From Voacanga thouarsii (taxonomy: Eukaryota; Streptophyta; Magnoliopsida; Gentianales; Apocynaceae), in the NCBI GenBank assembly GCA_026120185.1, contig JANUWF010001273.1:930001-994000 (forward strand): DNA of 64,000 nt, in the 5' to 3' direction. Below the pieces are notes generated by a model that saw only the letters and a list, made by a program, of their open reading frames with translations, searched no databases and was not told the DNA's origin. Made by a program: the position numbers and the translations under genes. Positions 9,990-21,610 of this stretch are shown piece after piece. Positions within the stretch are counted from its first letter, which is position 1, and the number at the start of each line of letters is the position of its first letter.

Positions 9990-12823
9990 AAGAAATAGAA
10001 ATCCAGTTCAACTTACTGACTCAAAAAATGTCCAAAAGTACTTCTTAATTTGTAGAATAGTCTTTTTCTTCAAATGCTATTGATGTTATTATTTATAGGT
10101 CAAATTTGATTATGCTTTTTAGGAAGGTAAATTAAGCTTGAAAAGTAATTGCATCTTTCTCCCATACACTATATTGTCTAACTTGCATGCAGAAGAAGGT
10201 GAATGGGGAAAATTCAGTAAAATGAGAACAAATATGAAAAAAAAATAGGTTTAGGAAAGGTCCGGGGTCACAGTATAATTGAGATTAATACAAGAGTCCA
10301 CAATTTTGGAGCAAATAATGAGTTTAGTTAACAAAAAAATGATATCTACTGCTTGTTGGAGAATTTTCATAGTTTGGCAAGCAATTAAATTAGTTAAACT
10401 GCTTGGTAATTGCAAGGCATCTAGAGAATCCTACAATCTACTGAATAGATGCCTAAGCAGTGACAATCCAATATGTGTTAAGAAATTGAAGAAGCATTAC
10501 CATGGGATTTCACACATAAAGTCCTTGCAAATTCTAGAAGAGTTTATAACAAAATTACTTAAGAACTTACACACAAACCTGGAGAGAACACTTCTAGCCT
10601 ATGTCCAAACACTATAAAGCCAGCCAAAGAAGGGACTTACAAAGGGAGACAGTCTAAATTTAGGATCTTTTAGCAAAGAAACAGCTTGGAAGTTCAAAAA
10701 CACGTTGATGTTGTAGAAAGAGTTTAGAGGTCAAGTAACAAACTCCTCCTTTTTTTTTTTTTTTTTTTTGAGCAGGTGAAATATTCCCCTATTTTATGTT
10801 TCATAAGAAATGATACAATTACAAAAGGTTAAGATAATTTATACTTCAGGGTAACGAGACTCTTATAAACTTCCAAGAGATTATCATTGTCCTCTGCTAT
10901 TCATTTTTATCCCATCATTTGCTTACAAATCCATTCATTTTTTCCCCTTAAAGAAATGCACGCCACATTGTATCTAGAACAGGTAAGAAAACGTTCTTAC
11001 AAGCTTACTAGCAAAAAAGAGAACCTCAAATCTTTATATTCCAGCACCTACTCAGTTTTAAAAAAATTCGCAGTATCTCCTTCAAGATTTGCTCCCCTTT
11101 TCCACATTCTTGTCCCTAAAATCCACCACAATCAGTTACTCATATTATTAAGAGTAACAACATTTCAAGACAACTACTACCACAGTGGTCCACCTAGACG
11201 CCGGTTACACCTCATTGATATTAAAGTTATGGTGGCTGGAGAATTTTTCAGTTTGAGATGCCCACTATGAAAGCTTGAGTCTTAGTTAAGGAAAAATAAC
11301 TCTTTCTTTTTATCTCCGTAATCTAAATTTCAAGCATTTTTTATTTCTTTAATCATATTCAGGAGCCACAAAAAGGTTGATGCATGTATTTATATACACA
11401 AACCAGAGAAACAAGAGGTGAAAGACAACCAAGGTTTAGGATATTTCCTTGTAACAGTGGAAGGATGAAACCGTCAAGCTGTAAGAAGAGAGGAGTATAT
11501 TAGACTAGTTTGAAACACCATTTGAATAGACTACATACAGATATTTCTTAACAAAAATTCTTGTGCATTCACTTCTAAGAAAATAGTAAGAAGCAGTTAC
11601 AAGTGTTAAAGAAATATGGTTTCTGGACATAAATTTTTTTGTCATTTTCAATTTGATAAAACTCTAACCTTATTCTCAATAAGCTCTTCTATTATATTTC
11701 TATTCCAAACAAATCGTGGATCAACTTGAAATTCAATCAGAATAGAGATAGGCAAAGGTATAAAACACTGAGATATAGGAATATAGAAATGTTCACCGAA
11801 TAGCATGATTATGAGGAGTAGGCTATATTTTGAACATCAATTTTAAAAAGAACAAACCTCTCGCTACTTGAACAAAGGGTACAATTACCAAAATAGTTGA
11901 ATAAAAGATGCCTAAGCAGTGAGTGTTTCATTGACTATATAATTTAGCTACTAATCCACTGAATAGAAAACAATAGCCATAGAAGAAATAGCATTTTCCT
12001 TACCAAGTGAAAAGAAGATGAGTATTCCTCTAGAGAATCTTTTCTATATATTCAAAATAGAGAATGGTATATTTACAAGTGGCAATCATAGTACATCATG
12101 ATTGACTACCCAAGGAAAAGCTATGTCTTTCCAAACTTCAACAGATTGCACCAATTCGCTAATGCAGCATATTATATCAACAAAAGCATAAATAAGTTGT
12201 CTACTGACAAGAATTCAGGGTATATCCAGCTAAGAGTCACCAAATTATTTTAATTCAAAAGAGTAGAAAAGAAACCCTTTAACATAAGAAGAAACTAATA
12301 ACAATGAATATGCAATCTTCCATTCTACTAAGAGTTTAAAATAAAAAGGAATTATGAAAAAGATGATATAAATGGTATTTTGCATATAAGAGACGAAAAC
12401 CACTATCATCCAAAATAGAGAACTGGCATGGCCAAAAAATTCAAAGACCATGAAGATTGTCAATCCATTCTAATTGCTGAAACCCTTCACCAGAAATGTA
12501 AATTCTGAAGTTCCTATACAAATTAAAATGATATAGCAAAAGAGAGGATTGTGAGGCTGAAGGGCCAAGATTGGTGCAATTTCTAGGAAAAGTAAAAAAA
12601 AAAAAAAAAAAAGTCCCCAAAAAAATTGAAATTTGGACCTAAACAGAGCAATATTTATGTCTCATTCACTTTGTTCCTAACTCAAGATTTAAAGCACTGT
12701 ATTTGAACTTGCCAAAAGAGCTCAACTAGGGAGAAAAATATATGTCCTTCCCTAATAATATGAGGTAAAATGCTATGTCTGCAAGAACTTAATTTAGTGA
12801 TGTGTTCAGTTTCCATTCTAATC
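9990..12823. other. No recognisable gene; AT-rich CACTA interior
   Basis: Bases up to about 10120 continue the similarity with 29156-29290 seen around the HSP70-like fragments. Beyond that no family could be recognised. Open frames at 10279-10617 and 10887-11270 on the plus strand have no known motif and sit in low-complexity AT-rich context. A poly-T run of about 20 lies at 10750-10769 and a poly-A run near 12595-12612. A short phrase GATGCCTAAGCAGTGA occurs twice (near 10449 and 11908). Confidence 0.5.
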
Positions 12824-13112
12824 CTACCAAATGTGGACCAGCCTTTTATATTAAAAATAGATGCATGTGATAAAGGTATAGGCATTGCCTTGATGCAAGA
12901 TTATAGGCCAATTGCTTTCTTTAGCAGATAAGAACATCAGGGAAAAGAATATTAGATTGTCAACCCATAAAAGAAGTTATTAGCCCTGGTTTTTAGCAGT
13001 ACAAAAATGGATGCATAACTTAGAGGGGAGGCACTTCTTCGTTAGACCTAATCATTAAAGCTTCAAGTTTTTATTGGAGAAAAGAACTGCAATATGGTAC
13101 AACAAAAATATC
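12824..13112 (+). pseudogene. Ty3/gypsy RNase H fossil
   Basis: The plus-strand frame reads ILKIDACDKGIGIALMQ, then RPIAFFSR, a KKLLALVF block and SLKLQVF near 13060. This is the order found in gypsy RNase H: an Asp-Ala start, the GIGAVL-Q motif, PIAYFS, KELLAIV and SLKFLLEQ. At least five stop codons interrupt it. The catalytic Asp of DACD is kept. No RT or integrase of the same copy is seen on either side, so this is an isolated fragment. It differs in wording from the gypsy-1 RNase H and looks like another lineage, perhaps a chromovirus. Confidence 0.7.
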
Positions 13113-13816
13113 TCAGACAAGGTTAATTTGACCACAACAATTTTTAATTTGACTTAGACAAGGTTACTTATTTAGCAATTTTTGCAACTACTTCATGAGG
13201 ATGCACTTTGTAGTTTATACATTATAGCACAGGCATCTGTTCAATTTGACAAAATGTGCTATTGAATCACATCCCTTTGTAATTAACATGTAGATGGAAG
13301 GAAAATAAAGAATTAAGAAGACTATAAATAGAACTATGGCTATCTGGTCATAACTAAGTAGTTTTACACTTCATTCTAGCAACCTACATCGAACTATTGA
13401 TTTTGAACTCCACATATCATAGAGGAGTAGAAACACATACTATTTTTACAAACCTATGAACCAAACATATGCCAATCTTTCATACAACACGAAGGCATAA
13501 GCTGGTCCAAAGGTTGCAAAAGGTATTCCAATGCAATTCAAGATCAAAAGCTTACATTAGCCCCTGAAGTGTATAAAAATGCAACATTCACGATCTCAAC
13601 TTGTCCAATCAGCCTTTGCAAATTTGATCCTACGTCATGTTAACATCCACAATGCATTACCAACCAGAATTTTATAGCAACTGAATTTTCTTAGAATAAG
13701 TAATGGCACAGACAAAAACTTTTGGAACTTTTAATAAACTAAAGAGTGTCAATAATAATCTCCGGATAAAATGGAGCAATTTTGAAAACTAGTATTAGCA
13801 GCAAAATGAACATCTA
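13113..13816. other. No feature seen; CACTA interior
   Basis: AT-rich non-coding sequence between the RNase H fossil and the gypsy-1 insertion point. No motif, repeat or coding frame was recognised. Confidence 0.5.
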
Positions 13817-13821
13817 ATAGT
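13817..13821. repeat. TSD of gypsy-1, left (ATAGT)
   Basis: ATAGT directly precedes the LTR start TGATACAGCC at 13822. The same five bases follow the other outer end at 23143-23147, which supports one insertion event for the whole 13822-23142 unit. Confidence 0.75.
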
Positions 13822-15341
13822 TGATACAGCCTAAATTAGTCATATTTTTTTTAGTAATTTAAGGCTATTTTGTGATACATTTTGTTCAATAACTAGTTAT
13901 ATTCCTTTATATTTGAGATTTTGCCCTTGGAAAAGTATTTTATGCAATATTTCAGATTTTAGGGGTAAAATAAGATTAAAACATCACAAAACAGAACTGA
14001 GGCGGTACCAAACAGGGCAAAGGAACCGGCGCCGGCCATGTGATGCTGGCACGACAACAAAAAATCAGTGAAACAGAGCTGAACAGAACAAAATCGGCAC
14101 CGACTGTGAGGCTGGAAGCGGCGCCGGCTGCACTCTAGAAAACATTGCGCGGAAAGCACGAAAAAAATCGGTGAGCAACTGAGGAAATAGAACACAATCG
14201 GTGCCGGCTCCAGCAGCCAAGGCGGCGCTGGTTGTGCCCTGATGATAAGGCAGTGCCTTGAATTTTGCACGTAATTTTTGGTAATCTGCAGAATTTTAGT
14301 ATCTTCCTGCTTCTAATCGGCCAAAAACCCTACATCAACGAATTTAGGCACTTCCTAAGCCTATAAATAGATGGAAAACATAGGAGAATATGAGAGAATT
14401 TATAGATCATAACAGAAAATCATTCAAATCAAAGGAGGAATTCTTCAATTCAAGGAGGGTTGTGCTAGAAGGTCTACAAAGAAAGAAGAAGGAGGCATGT
14501 CTATAAGTGCTTTCTTTTACTTTGTTTTCTTTTTCTTGAACAATGATGATTTATTTGTTTTATTGTGATTCAACATTGTTTTAGGTTTTCATAATTTTTA
14601 GAGTTATTTTATCTTTTGATTAATTGATTGTCATTCTTAGTATTTAATTACTTATGCGTATTACAAGATTAGTTGGTTGTTTTTCCCACTAACTTGCATG
14701 GAAAAGGGGTTAATGGTGGTCTCAATCTATTAATTTCATATTTTTTAGCTATTAACTTGCTTGGAAAAGGGGTTAATTGCTAAGAATCGGTAATTAAAGG
14801 TTAATTGATGTCTGCCAGGTATGGATTCATTGGTTAATTTAATGTTTTAAGTTTTCCAGGATATGGAAATTTAATCAATGATTGCATTTAATGCATCTTT
14901 TGGGTGGATTAGTTGAGACAGGAATATGATGCTAATTTATCTAGAAGGTTGTGATTTCATGGATTGGAAAAAAAGTAAATCCATATTAATCCTTCATGAT
15001 GTCAATAGAATAATTAGTTATGATAATGATTGAGTACTTTAAGATCATATTTGTCAAAATAATGGGTTGAGTTACATAATTCTCCATCCTTGACATGTAT
15101 GTATTATTTTATTTTATTCTTTTTATTCTTTTTTCGCTTTATGGAGTCGGTTAGACAATAAAAGAAAAGGGATTAATGCATACTTGTTCATTGAGGATCG
15201 ACACTCGTTTGAACCCTATACTGTGCTTAATGATGAGTACGCTTGCTCATATGTGTAATTTGGGGTTAAAGTTTTAATTTAAAATTGATTTAGAATGTGC
15301 TTATATTTACATGATTTTTATACCTAAATAAATACACATCA
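13822..15341 (+). mobile_element. 5' LTR of gypsy-1
   Basis: Starts TGATACAGCC and ends ACACATCA, followed by AGTTTTT and the PBS. U3 contains a series of GC-rich palindromic GGCGCC-type motifs (14026, 14119, 14199, 14219) in otherwise AT-rich sequence. The promoter TATA box lies at 14362-14369. The U5 side contains the paired AACTTGC...GGAAAAGGGGTTAATGG phrases near 14690 and 14755. It matches the reverse complement of 21611-23142 along its whole length. Confidence 0.9.
14362..14369 (+). promoter_or_regulatory. TATA box of gypsy-1 5' LTR
   Basis: CTATAAATAGATGG sits in the LTR with transcript-start-compatible sequence downstream. The same TATAAATAGAT occurs at the equivalent place in both gypsy-2 LTRs (51108 and 58632), so conservation supports it as the U3 promoter core. 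Confidence 0.75.
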
Positions 15342-15347
15342 AGTTTT

Positions 15348-15365
15348 TGGCACCGTTGTTGGGGA
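15348..15365 (+). other. Primer-binding site of gypsy-1
   Basis: TGGCACCGTTGTTGGGGA differs by two C-to-T/A-type changes from TGGCGCCGTTGCCGGGGA, the tRNA-Asp primer site typical of Athila-type elements and intact in gypsy-2. It lies 7 bases past the LTR end. Confidence 0.85.
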
Positions 15366-15609
15366 TCAATATCATGAAAGCTTGGATTTTGTTAATTTAA
15401 CCATGAAAATATGTAAATAGGTAAATATGTAAATGTACAACTATTCTTTTCACAAAAAGGTGCCATCTTTTGTATCGTGTGTATCGTTTGTATACGTTTG
15501 TAATCTAACTTACTAACTTTGACTATGTTATATGAACTAACTTTATCTTCTTTAACTTTTGTGTGAATGGTGCACTCCGTTATCTAACTATCTTTTATGT
15601 TCAGGCAAA

Positions 15610-16806
15610 ATGGTGATTGGGAACCAGAGGAAGTTTAATGAGGGGCAATACCCCCATTACTCTTCTTAGATAACACTTACAGCACCAAAGTCAGCCGAGC
15701 TAGAAACTGTGATTGGAAAATTTACTGTTCATGTCACAAGGCATTTCAAAGAAATAGATTCCATATTTGAGAAATTTGAGGAGTTGATCCTCAATATGAA
15801 ACGACAAATCTGATTTTTGACTGACATGGTGTTAAAATCTCAAGAACTAGCACTAATAGGCAAAGAGGAAACAGCTGATGTCATATTGTGGAGTGGAAAA
15901 AAGTTGCCAGATGTTGCAGATTGCAACCCGCGCTGGTTGGAGGAAGAGAACCGATGCTGGCTACCCTGTAACTCCAAGAACAAGCAATCCAGTATTGAAC
16001 CGGCGCCAACCAACACATTGCAACCAGCGCCGGCTACACTCTGCCCATCTCCCAAAAATCCTACTAGAAATTCTGCTTTCCAGCCTAAAATTTCGTACCC
16101 TACCTATCTACACAAAGCCCGAAAAGGTGCATAGTTTAACAAATTCCTTGAGGTCTTCAAACAACTGTATATAAACATTCCCCTCAGTGAAGCTTTAATC
16201 CATATTCCCAAAAAAGCCAAATTTCTCAAAAGTATACTCATAAGCAAAAAGTGATTAGAATAATTGTCTACAGTGGTACTAAATGAAGAATGCTCATCCA
16301 TATTGCAGGACAAACAAAATTTGCCACACAAAGAGATTGATCAAGGGAGTTTCTCTATCCCATTTTTGATTGGCACTCTTAAATTTTGTAATGCATTAGC
16401 TGCTTTAGGTGCTAGCATCAATTTATTGTCATATAAAACATTTAAAAAGCTAGGCCTAGGAGAACCACAACCCACTAGGATGAGTATTCAATTCGTGGAT
16501 AGATCTATTAAATATCCTAGGGGTATAATAGAAGATATGCTGGTAAAAGTAGATAAATTCATATTTTCAATGGATTTTGTTATTCTTGACATGGATGAAG
16601 ATTCCAAGGTCCTTTTAATCTTAGGTAGACCATTCCTAACTGCAGCAAAGGCATTAATTGATGTTCATGGGGGGAGGTTAACACTTAGCGTTAAGGATGA
16701 AGAAGTAGTCATTCTAATCCACAAAAGCATGCAACACCCTTTATCTTCTGATGATTCATGTTTAAAAATTGATATGCTTAACGAACCTATTTTGGAGTTT
16801 ATGTAG
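15610..16806 (+). pseudogene. gypsy-1 gag remnant and protease
   Basis: The frame opens at an ATG at 15610, soon hits a TAG, and continues through a segment matching the region after the zinc knuckle of Athila Gag: ETVIGKFTVHVTRHF-like, then WSGKKLPD and a Pro-rich EPAP linker (15990-16050). The usual capsid domain (about 100 residues of retrotransposon gag) and the CCHC knuckle are missing between PBS and this point. The aspartic protease follows (16264-16806): ALGASINLLSYKTFKKLGL, PTRMSIQFVDRSIKYPRG, DFVILDMDED, LGRPFLTAAKALIDV. The catalytic Asp, normally in DLGAS, is replaced by Ala, so the protease is dead. Confidence 0.85.
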
Positions 16807-18530
16807 AAATCATTGGAGGAAAAGTTAGTGGAAACTTCAGTAGCACATTTGGAAGACTCTATTGATGAGGAGGGAATAAAGAGTCTTGAAAAAATTGAGA
16901 AAAGCAGTTTGGGGAGAATGAAATCATCAATAGAGGAGCCCCAGAATTGGATCTAAAAGACCTACTCGAGCACTTGGAATATGTGTTCTTAGCTGAAGGA
17001 TATAAATTGCCTGTGATTATTGCCAAAGATCTCACTAAAGAGCAAAAGACCAAATTGGTAAGTATGTTGGGGAAATATAAGGGAGTTATAGTATGGAAGA
17101 TCATAGATATAAAGGGAATTCGTCCATCCTTTTGCACCCACAAGATTTTAATGGAAGAAGGTGTAAAGCCCGTAGTACAACTCCAACGTAGGTTGAACCC
17201 ACATATGAGCGAATTGGTAAAAGCTGAGGTGATTAAGCTTTTAGATTCAAGCATCATTTACCCTATCTTTGATAGTATTTGGGTGAGTCCTACGCAACTA
17301 GTACAAAAAAGGGAGGAATAACAGTAAGTTTCAATAATAAAAATGAGTTAGTCCCTATGAGATTGGTCACGGGTTGGAGGTTTTGCACTGATTATAGGAT
17401 GTTAAACAAAGCCACTAAAAAAGATCACTTCCATCTCCCTTTTATTGACCAAATGTTGGAAAGGTTAGTCGGACATGAATATTATTGTTTCTTGGATGGA
17501 TTCTCTGGCTACCTACAAATCCCCATATCTCCGGAGGACCAAGAGAAAACCACTTTTACATGTCCATATTGTACTTTTGCATATCGTCGAGTGTCGTTTG
17601 GTCTTTGCAATTGTCCCGAAACATTCCAAAAGTGTATGCCAGTAATATTTGAAGGACTTGTGGGGGACATCATGGAGGTATTTATCGATGGTGTCTCAAT
17701 TTTTGGTGATGCATTTAACTTATGATTATCTAATCTTGAAAAGGTACTAGCAAGATATGAAGAGATTAACCTCAAGCTTAATTGGGAAAAATGCTACTTT
17801 ATGGTGTAAGAATGTATTGTCTTAGGGCATAAAATTTCAAGGAAAGGTATAGAAGTTGATAGAGTGAAAATTGAAGCGATTGAGAAACTGCCGCCTCCTA
17901 CTTCTGTGAAAGCTACAAGGATCTTTCTTGGTCATGTGGGTTTTTACAGGAGGTTTATCTTAGACTTCTCAAAAATTTCCAAACCACTTACCTCTTTACT
18001 TGAAAAAGATTATGTGTTTAATTTTGATGAAAATGTCTCAATGCTTTTACCATACTTAAAGAGAAAATGATCAATTCACCTATTTTAATTGCACCTGATT
18101 GGTTCCTTCCATTTGAACTGATGTGTGATGCAAGTGATTTTACAGTTGGTGCAGTACTTGGACAAAGGCGGAATAAACATTCCTAACCCATCTACTATGC
18201 AAGCAAGACTTTAACGGATGCACAAGAAAATTACACAACAATAGAGAAAGAATTGCTTGCTATAGTGTTTGGTTTTGATACATTTCATGCTTATCTTATT
18301 TTGTCCAAAGTCATTGTTTATACGGACCATTCTACCCTAAAGTACCTACTAACCAAACATGATTCCAAACAAAGATTGATAAGATGTGTATTATTACTGC
18401 AGGAATTTGATTTGGAAATTAGGGACAAAAAGGGTGCGAGAACTTGGTTGCGGATCACTTGTCCATATTAGATAATCCTAATTTAGAATCATTAATAGAG
18501 GAGGACATCAATAACACCATTCTGGGTAAA
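16807..18530 (+). pseudogene. gypsy-1 reverse transcriptase and RNase H
   Basis: The linker has KDLLEHLEYVFLAEG and PHMSELVKAEVIKLL (16960-17250). RT motifs follow: RFCTDYRMLNKATKKDHFHL (17380-17440), FLDGFSGYLQIPI, VSFGLCNCPETFQKCM and the catalytic site as VFIDGVSIFGD (17680-17715). Athila-type elements have DD there, so the second Asp is lost. Then [18 protein letters not shown] (17935) and RNase H (18100-18470) with [21 protein letters not shown] and the DKKGA region. There are frameshifts at about 17320 and 18050, and stops at 17723 and 17808. Confidence 0.88.
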
Positions 18531-19860
18531 TAACTCTTGCTCATAGAAGGTGAGATTCCTAACACCCCTTGATTCCCAGATTTTGCTAATTACTTGGTTG
18601 CAGGAATTATTCTAAAAGCTCTCAAAATAAACAAAAGAAGAAATTCCTCTTCGAGGTAAGGCATTACTTTTGGGAAGACCCATATCTATTTAATTATTGT
18701 GGGGACCAAATCATTAGAAGGTGTGTGGACTTTAAGGAAGGAGAAGATATTCTTCGACATTGTCATGAAGGATTTGCTGGAGGACACTACCAAGCTAACA
18801 ACATTGCACAAAAGGTGCTGGAGTCCAGATTCTATTGGCCCACATTGTTCAAAAATGCCCACAGGATTGTTCAAAGTTGTGATCGGTGCTAACGTATAGG
18901 TAATATTTCTAAGTCTAATGAGATGTCGCTACAAAATTTTCAACCTTGTGAAGTATTTGATTGTTGAGAGATAGACTTCATAGGCTCTTTTCCTAGTTTT
19001 GGGGGAAATAAATATATTTTGGTTACAGTGGACTACATTTCTAAGTGGGTGGAAGCACAAGCATTACCAACTAATGATGCAAGAGTTGTGGTAAAATTTC
19101 TAAAAAAACTTTTCACCCATTTTGGTGTCCCTAAGGTGCTTATTAGTGATAGGGGGCCTTATTTTTGTAATACTCAAATGGAAAAGGTTCTCAAACATCT
19201 AGGAGTGAACCATAGGTTTGCCACCCCCTATCACCCGCAAACAAGTGGACAGGTTGAAGTGGTTAATAGGGAAATTAAAAGAATCTTGAAGAAAATTGTT
19301 AACCATACTAGGAAGATTTGGAGTCTAAAATTGGATGACATTCTTTGGGCATATCGGACAACTTTTAAGACCCCAATTGGCACAACCCTCTTTCGGTTAA
19401 TTTATGGCAAATCATGCCATCTATCTGTTGAGATCAAACATAAAGCTTATTGGGTGATAAAATTTGTTAACCTTGATCTTGAGACAGTAGGAACGTTAAG
19501 GTTACTCCAATTCACAGCCTTGAAGGAGTTGCGCAAGATTGCTTATGATACTTCAATGCAATATAAAAGAGCAAGTAAAAAAATGTCACGATAAGCATAT
19601 AACTCGACAGCACAAATTTGAGAAAGAGGATCAAGTATTGTTATTCAATTTTCACTTACGACTTTTTCCCGTTAAGTTGAAATCATGATGGTCAGGACCA
19701 TGCACGATAAGTCAAATATTTCCCTTTGGAACCCTCGAAATCACTCACCACACAGTGCGTACCTTCAAAGTCAATGGCAATCGTGTAAAACGATATGTGG
19801 GGGAAAGTCTTCACAACACCGAGTAGGTGGAGGTGCTCTTCGACACTGCAACGTAGAACT
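18531..19860 (+). pseudogene. gypsy-1 integrase
   Basis: The N-terminal H2C2 finger is visible as HCHEGFAGGHYQ ... CDRC (18755-18895). The catalytic core has [33 protein letters not shown] (second Asp, about 19140-19160), [11 protein letters not shown] and VEVVNREIKRIL (Glu, about 19255-19290). The first Asp (usually GIDFMG) reads EIDFIG at about 18965-18985. The C-terminal part runs through TPIGTTLFRLIYGKSCH to a frameshift near 19590, then a GPFTV-like tail in other frames to about 19860. The core is the best preserved part of this element. Confidence 0.88.
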
Positions 19861-21610
19861 TGTTGGTTATCCTGACATCGTCTTTTTGTGCTATTTTCTT
19901 TCTTTTGTTTTTGATTTATTTTCTTTTTTTTTTCTAGGTTTATGCTTTGGTGTGTTTCTTTTGTTTTTGTTTTAGGTACTTTGACAATGCCTCTTTCTCC
20001 AGGAATTCGACTCTCTTGTATACAAGAACTTCACTGCAATTGAAGTATTGTCTTTCTTATTTCTTCTCCTTTATATTTTTGATCCCATGGCATTATTTCT
20101 TCCTTGTTCTATTTGTTTGGCCATTGAGGACAATGTCCAGTTTAAGTGTAGGGAAGTGGTTAGATTGAGAATTCTTCTATGTATCATTCTTTTATACTTC
20201 ACTATGAGCACATTTTTCAAAACTTTTTCTGATTTTCTTTGTGATTTGAAGAGCTATTTTAATTCATGTCTTTGTGATAGATCATAGAGCATATGTTCTA
20301 TATCAATTATGGCTTATGCTTGACTTTTTACATGCACTTGGACTAAATAGTTCTTGATCATATGCTTTACATTGTTCTTAAACCTGTTTTCCCACTAAAA
20401 TTCATTGAGCATTCTAGAATATACTTGAATATCTATTGAGGCGAAATAAGAACGACATTCATGATTTAATTTAATAGGCCTTCTTTGGATAGTTTGAGCT
20501 TTTCAAGCCTACCTATTGACATTATCCCTAGTGCTCATTTTTAGCCTAAATTTGGAATTTTTTTCTTAAAACCCATTATCATACTTTGTCCATTAGTTCC
20601 TTTTGAGAGTTTGAATAATTCTTCCAAATATTTGATTGCTCTTGATGGATAAAAGTACGTGTAGGAGAATGTTGAGGGAGAATACTTGTGAAAAGATCAT
20701 GACTTGTTGCTTTCAGTCATGCATCAATAGTTGTGTTGAGTTGGGAAAGGAAAGAGGAAAAGGAAGAGAAAGATTGAAAACAAGAAGAGAAAACAAAAAG
20801 CTGCAAAGAAATGATGGAAAGAGAAAATTTGAGAAACAAACAACAGCAGCATTTGAGAAAAAAAGAAGAGGAAGAAAGAAAGAAAAAGTGAAACAGAAGA
20901 AAAGAAAGATCATAAAAAGAATGGTGGTTGGGTGGTAGGAATTTCTGAAAAACTTAGGTTCACATCAAGTCATTGGCATCATTGTTGAAATGTTTGAATG
21001 ATCTTGTAAAAAGAATTATTGATGAGTTGAGAATGATTGATGAAAATGCAAGATTTGCTTGACCTATGCTATAATTGCAATACAAGGTTACGGGTTTTGA
21101 TTGATTTTGGAATAGGAGAGCAAGAAGAGTTTGTAATCCCTTGATACATTTTGTTTATCATTTTCTTGCGAACTCTCAGCTTCTTTGACATTTAATTCTC
21201 CTATATCCTTCATTTGACATGCTACATTACAAGCCTTTTAGCTTTACATTACAAGCTTGAAAGTCCTACTTGACCTAAGTAGAATCATGATATGTCTCGG
21301 ATTAGTGGAGAGGGTGTATGAAAAATAAGCTTATGGAATGCATATTTTTCTTGAACTAAATTATTTCCAATGGTTTGAGAATAATGTTAATGTGTTGAGA
21401 TGGTTCTACTAGTCAATCTTCACTTATATAAGTCTTGCATTTGTTATGAAAGATATAGTCGCTTATGTTTTATATCTTGAATGAGGTCAGCATTGGAATA
21501 CTATTTTGAAATTGATTGAGTGATTTTATAAAAACTTGTGTTTTTCCTACTTGTTTTTGATACTTTGCTTGAGGACAAGCAAAAAAGCTAAGTGTGGGGG
21601 AATAAAAACT
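19861..21610 (+). other. gypsy-1 3' untranslated region with two polypurine-tract-like motifs
   Basis: No env-like or other gene is recognisable. GAGGACAATGTCCAGTTTAA is followed by GTGTAGGGAAG at about 20127-20157. A second motif, GAGGACAAGC...AAGTGTGGGGGAATAA, is at 21571-21604 just before the LTR. A purine-rich tract (GAAAGAGGAAAAGG and similar) covers about 20745-20925 and yields apparent Lys/Arg-rich frames that I do not accept as genes. The same layout occurs in gypsy-2 (56608-58287). Confidence 0.7.

Noticed and set aside
10279..11270. Two plus-strand frames (10279-10617, 10887-11270) considered as host exons.
   Set aside because: No recognisable motif, AT-rich composition, no splice-consistent partner exons, and no second copy to support constraint.
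13959..14270. A 103-codon minus-strand frame in the gypsy-1 LTR, with a similar plus-strand frame at 22736-23005.
   Set aside because: Both lie in U3 of the same LTR copied in opposite orientation. The similarity is DNA homology, and the gypsy-2 LTRs do not keep the frame.
20636..20938. A Lys/Arg-rich 100-codon frame in the gypsy-1 3' region, considered as a possible env or accessory gene.
   Set aside because: It is a purine-rich low-complexity tract. The equivalent part of gypsy-2 has no matching frame, and there is no signal peptide or membrane segment.
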